Origin: Lachnospiraceae bacterium
GTDB lineage: Bacteria > Bacillota > Clostridia > Lachnospirales > Lachnospiraceae
Length of the DNA stretch: 14,361 nucleotides
Direction: 5' to 3'
Assembly: GCA_014804185.1 (NCBI GenBank)
Contig: JAAVAG010000151.1
Location: 1 to 14,361 of the forward strand
Shown here: positions 8,008 to 14,361 of the stretch, piece after piece
Numbering within the stretch: the stretch's first letter is position 1
Layout of the letters: every line of letters begins with the position of its first letter
Notes under the pieces: model-generated
Database searches by the model: none
Seen by the model: the letters and a program-made list of their open reading frames with translations, nothing else
What the model was told of the DNA's origin: nothing
Translations under genes and position numbers: made by a program

Positions 8008-8037
8008 GCGGGGAATGCAGAAAGGTCAGGATAAGGG

Positions 8038-8043
8038 AGGAGG
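8038..8043 (+). promoter_or_regulatory. Ribosome binding site deciding the GTG start at 8052
   Basis: AGGAGG, within a longer AAGGGAGGAGG run, lies 8 nt before GTG at 8052. This start gives a clean lipoprotein signal, whereas the longer open frame from 7941 would run through the stem-loop and put 37 polar residues before the signal. Confidence 0.75.
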
Positions 8044-8051
8044 CCGGAAGT

Positions 8052-10313
8052 GTGAAAAGAAGAAAGAAAACAGGCATGTGGCTTATGGGAATGCTGCTGG
8101 CAGCTGTTATGCTGGGCGGCTGCGGAGCCGGAGAAGATGAGGATGCGGTATCCGCACCGGAGAATATCGCGGGAGCCGGAGGGGATGAAGCAGATCCGGA
8201 ACAGCAGGATGCACAGGAGGATTCTGCCAACCTCTGGGAAGACAGGGTGCTTTATGAAAAGGGCCTGCTTCTGGCAGAACAAAAAGACAACAGATGGATC
8301 CTTACAAACGGATCCGTAAGCGTGGAATATGATATTGCGGAGGGAACTTACCAGGTTTTATATGCGGGAACAGAGGAACCTCTGCTGTCTGAAGTGTGTG
8401 CAAAGACAGTGCTGAAAGACGGCACAGAGCTTCTCAGCAGGGATATGCGGCGTCTGACAGAGGATTGTATTACCGTGGAGGAGATCACGGACGGTTTCGG
8501 ACAGGGAATACGCGTTCAAATTGCAAATACGGGGACGGACGTTGTCCTGACGCAAGTTTTTGATTTTTATGAGGAACTGCCTTATTTTCTCTGTGAGGCA
8601 GAAGTGAGCACGGAAGCGGAGCCGGGAATATCCACGAATTACATTGCTCCGGTATTTGCAAGCAAGGGAGATTTTAAGACAAACATACTCTCTGTGGAAG
8701 GGGAGGATGTACGCTTTCTGTTTACCCCCTATGACAATGATGCCTTTGTAAGATATTCCTCTGACCCGCTGCTTGTGGCAAACGAGAGTTACGAGGTGAC
8801 GGCGGTATTTGACAATGTCACCAGAAAAGGACTGATTGCGGGTTCTGTGAGCCACGATACCTGGAAGACGGGAATCAAGGTGAGACAGGGAGGAATGAAT
8901 GCCACTGTAGAGTTCTCGGTATTTGGAGGCGCAAATTCCGCCTACACCAGAGATGCGGTGCCCCATGGATATGTCTCCGGCAGCAGGGTGACTTCCCCAA
9001 AGATCTTTCTGGGATATTATGAGGACTACCGGGAGGGATTGGAGTCTTTCGGGCGGGCAAATGCGGTTATCGCTCCGCCTCTTGCCTGGGACCGTGGAAT
9101 TCCCATCGGCTGGAACAGTTGGTCTGCGGTGGCCGATAAGGTAAGTTATGCGGTTTATACGGATTCTTCGAACTTTGTTAAGAACAATCTGCAGGACAAC
9201 AGTTTCAGCCAGGATGGCGTCGTCTATATCAATTTCGATTCTTTCTGGGATAACCTGACGGAAAAGGAATTGAAAGAAGCGGCGCAGCATGTCAGGGATA
9301 ACGGGCAGATTCCCGGTATCTATATGACGCCCTTTACTTTCTGGGGCGGCAGCTATAACGCGGGATGGGCTCCGGGAACGGGCGATCAGTACACCTGGAA
9401 AGAGATCTTGCTGAAAGATGCGGACGGCAACATTTTACCGGCCGTAGACGGGGGGATTTCCATAGATCCCACTCATCCGGGAACCATTATGAATCTGGAG
9501 TATCAGCTGAACCGGTTTAAGGAGTGGGGCTTTGCCTATGTGAAGATGGACTTTATGAGCCATGGGGCCAGGGAGGGCGCATTCTATAACCAGGATATTA
9601 CCACGGGAACCCAGGCCTACAATTATGGCATGCAGAAAATCCATGAAATGCTTGCGGAGGAATTGGAAAACCAGGAGTTCTTTATCAGCTTTTCGATTGC
9701 TCCCATGTTCCCAAGCCAGTACGCCCACAGCAGGAGAATTTCCTGTGATGTATTCGGCACCATAGACAATACGGAATACATGCTGAATTCTCTCACCTAT
9801 GGCTGGTGGATGAACGGAACGATCTATCCGTTTAATGATCCTGACCATATTGTCCTGTATAACAGCTTTAACCACAAGGATGCGATTCTTTACAACGAGG
9901 GGTTAAGCCGTTATATTTCGGGGGCCATAGCCGGCACACTGCTCATCGACAGTGATGATTTCCGGATCAAGGAGGCGAGAAACCGCGCTGTGGAGATGCT
10001 GACCTGTGAGGAGATCAATGCGGTTGCAAAGAGGGGGATTTCTTTCCGGCCTGTGGAGGGAAATACGAAAAATGCTGCCTGCGATACCTTTGTAAGCTGG
10101 GATGAGGAGGAAGACGTGCTTTATCTCGCGGTCTTCAATTTCAGCAGTACGGAGACGAAAACAGTGCAGGTGGATCTGGAAAGGATCGGGCTGGATCCGT
10201 CCGGAGAATATGAAATGTATGATTTGTGGTCCAAAGAGACTGTCCGGATAAAGGACGGTTACGAAATGGAACTTGATAAGGCAGAACCCAAGTTGTTTCG
10301 CATTACGAAATAA
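8052..10313 (+). CDS. Extracellular lipoprotein, clan GH-D glycoside hydrolase (alpha-galactosidase-like)
   Basis: This enzyme of about 753 aa probably cleaves an alpha-linked sugar outside the cell. A lipoprotein signal ends in MLGGC with C24 as lipidated cysteine, followed by an acidic linker to about residue 70. Residues about 75-340 look like an N-terminal beta-sandwich. The catalytic barrel opens with GWNSW (353-357), as in GH27/GH36. The likely nucleophile is D500 (YVKMDF) and the likely acid/base is D566 (RRISCD), 66 residues apart, which fits clan GH-D spacing. After strand 2 it reads NFDSFW (D396), where GH27 enzymes have two aspartates. A C-terminal beta domain covers about 650-753. 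It is a close paralogue of the next gene. The exact family and substrate are not certain; alpha-galactosidase, alpha-N-acetylgalactosaminidase or beta-arabinopyranosidase activity are all possible in this clan. Confidence 0.82.
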   Translation: MKRRKKTGMWLMGMLLAAVMLGGCGAGEDEDAVSAPENIAGAGGDEADPEQQDAQEDSANLWEDRVLYEKGLLLAEQKDNRWILTNGSVSVEYDIAEGTYQVLYAGTEEPLLSEVCAKTVLKDGTELLSRDMRRLTEDCITVEEITDGFGQGIRVQIANTGTDVVLTQVFDFYEELPYFLCEAEVSTEAEPGISTNYIAPVFASKGDFKTNILSVEGEDVRFLFTPYDNDAFVRYSSDPLLVANESYEVTAVFDNVTRKGLIAGSVSHDTWKTGIKVRQGGMNATVEFSVFGGANSAYTRDAVPHGYVSGSRVTSPKIFLGYYEDYREGLESFGRANAVIAPPLAWDRGIPIGWNSWSAVADKVSYAVYTDSSNFVKNNLQDNSFSQDGVVYINFDSFWDNLTEKELKEAAQHVRDNGQIPGIYMTPFTFWGGSYNAGWAPGTGDQYTWKEILLKDADGNILPAVDGGISIDPTHPGTIMNLEYQLNRFKEWGFAYVKMDFMSHGAREGAFYNQDITTGTQAYNYGMQKIHEMLAEELENQEFFISFSIAPMFPSQYAHSRRISCDVFGTIDNTEYMLNSLTYGWWMNGTIYPFNDPDHIVLYNSFNHKDAILYNEGLSRYISGAIAGTLLIDSDDFRIKEARNRAVEMLTCEEINAVAKRGISFRPVEGNTKNAACDTFVSWDEEEDVLYLAVFNFSSTETKTVQVDLERIGLDPSGEYEMYDLWSKETVRIKDGYEMELDKAEPKLFRITK

Positions 10314-10320
10314 TTTCGTA
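10304..10320. repeat. Perfect 17-bp palindrome over the stop codon of the lipoprotein enzyme
   Basis: TACGAAAT and ATTTCGTA are perfect complements around a single A, and the stop TAA (10311-10313) sits in the centre. With one bulged T the stem can extend by about four more pairs (10299-10302 with 10321-10324). There is no T-run after it. It lies in the 41-nt junction between the two paralogous enzyme genes and might affect mRNA processing or differential expression. Confidence 0.45.
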
Positions 10321-10354
10321 TGCGGTATTAAAGAATCAATAACAGGAGAGGATT

Positions 10355-12370
10355 ATGAGCGTTCATGTAAAACAAGATGACGGACATATCGGTTGGTCCA
10401 ACGGTAACGTGGAGATTGCCTATGATCTGGGGTCCGGCAGGGCCAGCGTGAAAGGCGGAAACGGTTTTGTGCTTTCCGGTATTCATGCTGTTGTAAAACT
10501 TTCAGAGGGGAAAATATATGACAGCGCCGAGGCGGGAAAAGGCGTCGGCGCCATGGAGGATCTGCAGGACGGATTCGGACGGGGGAACTTGCTTACGGTA
10601 TCCTTTGCCTGTGACTTTGGGCGGACACTGGTTCAGAAATTTTACTGTTATGAGAATTTGCCGTATCTGGTCACCGAGGTGTGCCTGGAGGCGGAAGAGA
10701 GAATCGGAAGCGGGGAGATTCTGGTTCTGGGGGCAGAAGGGGTATCCTGCCCCCAGGGGGAAGATATGCGTTTCCTGTTTGCGCCTTTCGACAATGACGA
10801 TTTTGTCCGCTATGCGGCGCTGCCTCTGGATGAGATCCGGGAAAGCTATGAACTGGGCGCGGTGTATGATTCTGTCACGAGAAACGGCATGGTGGCGGGA
10901 TCCATATCCCACGATGTCTGGAAAACAGGCATAAATGGGAAGAAGGGGACTGAGACGGCTCTGGAAAGTTTCCATGTGACCGCGGGAGTCACCTCAAAAC
11001 TTACAAGGGATACCCTGCCCCACGGCACTGTGTATGGAAAGAAAATTGCATCCCCGAAAGTATTTCTGGGCTTTTATGAGGACTATCGGGATGGCCTGGA
11101 GGCATTCGGCCGGGCAAACGGCATTGTGGCGCCTCCCCTGAAATGGGACAGGGGAATCCCCGTGGGCTGGAATTCCTGGGCGGCGGTCGCTGATGAAATT
11201 AACTACGATATTTATACGGGAACGTCTGACTTTATCAGGGAAAAGCTGCAATCCAAAGGATACTCGGCAAAAGGGCGGGTATATATCAACTTCGATTCTT
11301 TCTGGAACAGCCTGACGGAGGAGCAGTTGACCGCAGCGGTCAAGCATGTACAGAATAACGGGCAGATTCCCGGTATTTATACAACGCCCTTTACTTTCTG
11401 GGGAGGAGACCATACGGAGGGGGAAGTGCCCGGAACAGATGGAAAATATCGCTGGAGAGACATTCTGCTGAAAGATGAAGAAGGCAATATTCTGCCGCCC
11501 ATAGACGGGGGATATTCTATTGATCCTACCCATCCGGGGAATCAGATGCGCATGAAGCAGGAACTGGAAAATTTCAGGAAATGGGGTTTCCGGTATGTGA
11601 AAATGGATTTCATGGCTCACGGGGCTGTGGAGGGGATTCACTATGATGAACAGATTACCACGGGAATTGCGGCGTACAATTTCGGAATGCGCCAGATCAA
11701 TGAGTTGCTGGCCGATGAACTGGAGAGGCAGGATTTCTTTATCAGTCTTTCCATAGCTCCGATTTTTCCCGGACAGTATGCTCATGGCAGAAGAATTTCC
11801 TGCGATGCTTTCGGAACCATTGACTGGACGGAATATATGTTGAATTCCCTGTCTTATGGCTGGTGGCTGAACGAAAATGTATACCGTTTTAACGATCCGG
11901 ATCACGTGGTATTGTACAACAGTTACAACCACAGGGAGGCGACCATGTTTTATGAGGGCTTGTCGCGTTATTTTGCAGCGGTCGTGGCCGGAACCATGCT
12001 TCTGGACAGTGATGATTTCCGGGAGGAGAAAGCGAGAGAGCGGGCGGAAGAAATCCTTACGAATCAGGAGATTCTGGATGTGGCGAGAGCGGGCAGGACT
12101 TTCCGTCCGGTGGAGGGCAATACGGGAGAGCGGGCCTGCGACAGCTTTGTGCGTCTGGACGAGGACGGTTCCTGCTGTCTTGCGGTATTTAATTTTTCCG
12201 CTGAGGAGAAAAAACAGATGGAACTCTCCCTTGCCAGGATCGGTCTGGAGGAGGGAACAGATTACCTGGTGAAAGATCTGTGGTCGAAGGAAGAGACAAA
12301 GGCCCGGAATATGCTTACGATTTCACTGGAGGAAGCGCAGCCCAAGCTGCTGAGAATCGTAAGGGCATAG
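10355..12370 (+). CDS. Cytoplasmic clan GH-D glycoside hydrolase (alpha-galactosidase-like), paralogue of the lipoprotein enzyme
   Basis: This 671-aa enzyme has no signal peptide or lipobox, so it should act in the cytoplasm on imported oligosaccharides. It aligns along its whole length with the preceding lipoprotein enzyme, with long identical stretches in the barrel (for example INFDSFW, NNGQIPGIY-like and TPFTFWGG). GWNSW is at 271-275, the likely nucleophile is D418 (YVKMDF), and the likely acid/base is D484 (RRISCD); the 66-residue spacing equals that of the paralogue. D314 lies in NFDSFW, again with serine in place of the second pocket aspartate of GH27. An N-terminal beta-sandwich and a C-terminal beta domain flank the barrel. 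The ATG start follows AGGAG (10344-10348) by 6 nt. The pair probably arose by duplication with loss or gain of the export signal. Substrate is unknown. Confidence 0.85.
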   Translation: MSVHVKQDDGHIGWSNGNVEIAYDLGSGRASVKGGNGFVLSGIHAVVKLSEGKIYDSAEAGKGVGAMEDLQDGFGRGNLLTVSFACDFGRTLVQKFYCYENLPYLVTEVCLEAEERIGSGEILVLGAEGVSCPQGEDMRFLFAPFDNDDFVRYAALPLDEIRESYELGAVYDSVTRNGMVAGSISHDVWKTGINGKKGTETALESFHVTAGVTSKLTRDTLPHGTVYGKKIASPKVFLGFYEDYRDGLEAFGRANGIVAPPLKWDRGIPVGWNSWAAVADEINYDIYTGTSDFIREKLQSKGYSAKGRVYINFDSFWNSLTEEQLTAAVKHVQNNGQIPGIYTTPFTFWGGDHTEGEVPGTDGKYRWRDILLKDEEGNILPPIDGGYSIDPTHPGNQMRMKQELENFRKWGFRYVKMDFMAHGAVEGIHYDEQITTGIAAYNFGMRQINELLADELERQDFFISLSIAPIFPGQYAHGRRISCDAFGTIDWTEYMLNSLSYGWWLNENVYRFNDPDHVVLYNSYNHREATMFYEGLSRYFAAVVAGTMLLDSDDFREEKARERAEEILTNQEILDVARAGRTFRPVEGNTGERACDSFVRLDEDGSCCLAVFNFSAEEKKQMELSLARIGLEEGTDYLVKDLWSKEETKARNMLTISLEEAQPKLLRIVRA

Positions 12371-12441
12371 TGTGCAGACAGGCTGAAAAGATGCCGGAAC
12401 AATGAAGATATCATTATGGAAAGGGAAGATGGGCATATATC

Positions 12442-14361
12442 ATGATTACATATAAAAACAACCTTTTTATTATTGAAATGGAGCATTCCACTTATGTGTT
12501 TACAGGCGGGGATACCCCTTATAACGTATACTGGGGAGAGAAGCTGTATGGAGAGGAACTGGGCTACCTGGTCAGAAAAAAGGATCACAGCAGTTTCGAC
12601 CCCGATCTGAACAGACACAGGGAAGAGTATGGTTTCTGGGACAGCTACAATCCTCTGGAAAGCTGCCTGAAGGTCAATTATCCGACCACCAGACAGCTGG
12701 ATATGAAATATCAGGATCATACGATTCAGGCGGAAGGGGACAGGGAAATACTGACTCTGCGTTTTCAAAACAGCTATACGCCTCTTACCGCGGAAGTGAT
12801 TTACGAGGTATATCCGGAGTTTGATATTATCGGACGCTCCATGCGTCTGACCAATGAAGGGGAAACAGTGGTGATCGAGAACCTGAAATCAGGCGCCGTC
12901 GCCATTCCGCCCCAGGATAAATATCGTGTTCGCTATTTAAGCGGCAGGTGGACGGGAGAGTCCCACATAAATGACCAGTATCTGACAAACGGCGCCTTTA
13001 CCATGCAGTCCCGCACCGGCAACACAGGCCCCCATTTCAATCCGGCATTTGCGCTGGATGACGGCACCGCCACGGAAAAGGCGGGAAATGTCTGGTTCGG
13101 CCTTTTGGGCTACAGCGGGAACTGGCAGATAATCTTTGAGAGGACCACGTTCCAGGATGTGAGGGTTACCGGAGGAATCAGCAATTTCGACTTTTCCTAT
13201 ACCTTAAACAAGGGGGAGAGTATCCGGACGCCGGTGATGACAGTGGGATTTACAGGCGGCGGTTACGGCGCCATGAGCAGGACGCTGCATGCCTTTGAAA
13301 ATAAGTATATCCTGCCCGCAAAGAAAACCGGACGGGTACTGTACAATTCCTGGGAGGCCACTTTCTTTAATGTCCGGGTGGAGAGTCAGAAAGAACTGGC
13401 AAAGCGCGCCGCCGGAATGGGTGTGGAACTGTTTGTGATTGACGACGGATGGTTCGGACAGAGACACAGCGACAGGGCGGGATTGGGCGACTGGTATGTA
13501 AATCAGGAAAAATTCCCCAATGGCCTGACCGAACTGATTACATATGTGAAAGAACTGGGGATGGATTTCGGTATCTGGGTGGAGCCGGAATCGGTAAATC
13601 CGGACAGCGACCTGTATCGGAACCATCCGGACTGGGTATACCGTTTCGCAAACAGAGAGCCCATGGAGGCCAGGAACCAGTATACGCTCAATATCTCAAA
13701 GCCGGAGGTAAAGCGGTTCATACTGGACTTTATGATAAAACTGCTTGGAGATAACAGGGATATCACTTTTGTAAAATGGGATATGAATAAGACTTTGACG
13801 GACGTAAGCGCAGGAAATACGGCAGCAGATAAGGAACTGTGGTATCATCATGTACAGACCCTGTATGAAATCTGGGCGGAATTAAGGAGCCGTTTCCCTC
13901 ATGTGGAGTTTGAAACCTGTTCCGGCGGCGGGTCCAGAGTGGATCTTGGTATCCTGCGCTATGCGGACCAGTGCTGGCCCAGCGACAATACGGATGCCTA
14001 CAGCAGACTGTTTATTCAGGAAGGATTTTCATACTTCTATGCGCCACGCATTATGACATCCTGGGTGACGGACGCCTCCACCGGCGACGGGAAGAAGTAT
14101 GAGAGACCTTATTCCTACCGTTTCCATTCTTCTATGATGGGAATGCTGGGAATCGGAGCAAATATCAGCCGCTTCTCAGAGGAAGCGCTTGCGGAATTTG
14201 CGGAACATATTGCGCAGTACAAGGAAATCCGGGAGACGGTGCAGTACGGAATACAGTACAGACTGTCCTCGATACGTGAGTGTCCTCTGCATGCGGTGGA
14301 GTACGTGAGCGGAGACGGAAAGGATATTGTGGTGTTTGCTTTCCATCAGGGTTACTGCCAT
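12442..14361 (+). CDS. GH36 alpha-galactosidase, 3'-truncated by window end
   Basis: The frame from ATG 12442 is open to the last base (640 codons, no stop), so perhaps 90 residues are missing compared with the roughly 730-aa family norm. It hydrolyses terminal alpha-galactosides such as raffinose-type sugars in known relatives. Features in order: GNTGPHFNPAFAL in the N-terminal supersandwich, NSWEATFF (W304), FVIDDGWFGQR (D334, D335), WVEPESVNPDSDLY, nucleophile D447 in FVKWDMNK, CSGGGSR (C493-R499), and acid/base D515 in CWPSDNTDA. The nucleophile to acid/base distance of 68 suits GH36. No signal peptide, so cytoplasmic. Upstream frame has a stop at 12403 and no other start; the ribosome site is weak (GATGGG, ending at 12433). 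It follows the paralogue pair by 71 nt, in which no terminator is seen. A related specificity such as alpha-GalNAc cannot be excluded. Confidence 0.93.
   Translation, partial: MITYKNNLFIIEMEHSTYVFTGGDTPYNVYWGEKLYGEELGYLVRKKDHSSFDPDLNRHREEYGFWDSYNPLESCLKVNYPTTRQLDMKYQDHTIQAEGDREILTLRFQNSYTPLTAEVIYEVYPEFDIIGRSMRLTNEGETVVIENLKSGAVAIPPQDKYRVRYLSGRWTGESHINDQYLTNGAFTMQSRTGNTGPHFNPAFALDDGTATEKAGNVWFGLLGYSGNWQIIFERTTFQDVRVTGGISNFDFSYTLNKGESIRTPVMTVGFTGGGYGAMSRTLHAFENKYILPAKKTGRVLYNSWEATFFNVRVESQKELAKRAAGMGVELFVIDDGWFGQRHSDRAGLGDWYVNQEKFPNGLTELITYVKELGMDFGIWVEPESVNPDSDLYRNHPDWVYRFANREPMEARNQYTLNISKPEVKRFILDFMIKLLGDNRDITFVKWDMNKTLTDVSAGNTAADKELWYHHVQTLYEIWAELRSRFPHVEFETCSGGGSRVDLGILRYADQCWPSDNTDAYSRLFIQEGFSYFYAPRIMTSWVTDASTGDGKKYERPYSYRFHSSMMGMLGIGANISRFSEEALAEFAEHIAQYKEIRETVQYGIQYRLSSIRECPLHAVEYVSGDGKDIVVFAFHQGYCH

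Noticed and set aside
7941..8051. N-terminal extension of the lipoprotein enzyme from TTG at 7941
   Set aside because: It would translate through the stem-loop and place polar residues before the lipoprotein signal; the GTG at 8052 has an ideal AGGAGG site and gives a clean lipobox.
10994..11932. Minus-strand open frame of about 312 codons opposite the cytoplasmic GH-D enzyme
   Set aside because: It lies wholly antisense to a gene with clear catalytic motifs, shows no recognisable domain, and a similar antisense frame (8358-9290) lies opposite the paralogue, as expected from shared codon use.
12371..12441. Terminator or promoter between the cytoplasmic GH-D enzyme and the GH36 gene
   Set aside because: Only a weak 5-bp inverted repeat (AATGA / TCATT) is present, with no T-run and no convincing promoter hexamers.

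Overview
The window looks like a carbohydrate-uptake and glycoside-hydrolase locus from a gut-type member of the Clostridia, most likely Lachnospiraceae. This rests on CUT1-type sugar permeases of LplB/LplC character, strong AGGAGG-like ribosome binding sites, frequent GTG and TTG starts, middling base composition, and tightly packed genes all on the plus strand. The genus is not determined. Both ends are cut: the first gene lacks its 5' part and the last lacks its 3' part.

Region 1 (1-7933) is one tightly spaced run of seven genes: an LplB-like permease fragment, an LplC-like permease, a secreted beta-propeller/TPR protein with a C-terminal membrane anchor, a Yip1-family membrane protein, a large membrane-anchored DUF5696-type protein, and a second pair of sugar ABC permeases. 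Stops and starts overlap or lie within a few bases at most junctions; the longest internal gap is about 50 bp. No substrate-binding protein, no transport ATPase and no regulator is visible, so these must lie upstream or elsewhere. A shared MsmX-type ATPase would be usual.

Region 2 (7934-8051) is the longest non-coding stretch, about 118 bp. It holds a strong 16-pair stem-loop without a U-tract, a second short perfect palindrome, and the ribosome binding site of the next gene. It probably separates two transcription or mRNA-stability units.

Region 3 (8052-14361) holds three glycosidases. The first two are clear paralogues related to glycoside hydrolase clan GH-D (GH27/GH36-like). One is a lipoprotein and so acts outside the cell; the other has no signal and so acts in the cytoplasm. 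The third is a recognisable cytoplasmic GH36 alpha-galactosidase, cut off by the window end; it has no stop codon inside the window.

Read together, the locus suggests surface capture and trimming of an alpha-galactoside-like or alpha-GalNAc-like glycan, import by two permease pairs, and completion of digestion inside the cell. The least understood parts, and the best candidates for an undescribed system, are the propeller/TPR + Yip1 + DUF5696 trio set between two permease pairs, and the paralogous clan GH-D enzymes split between the two sides of the membrane. Substrate and enzyme specificity are inference throughout.
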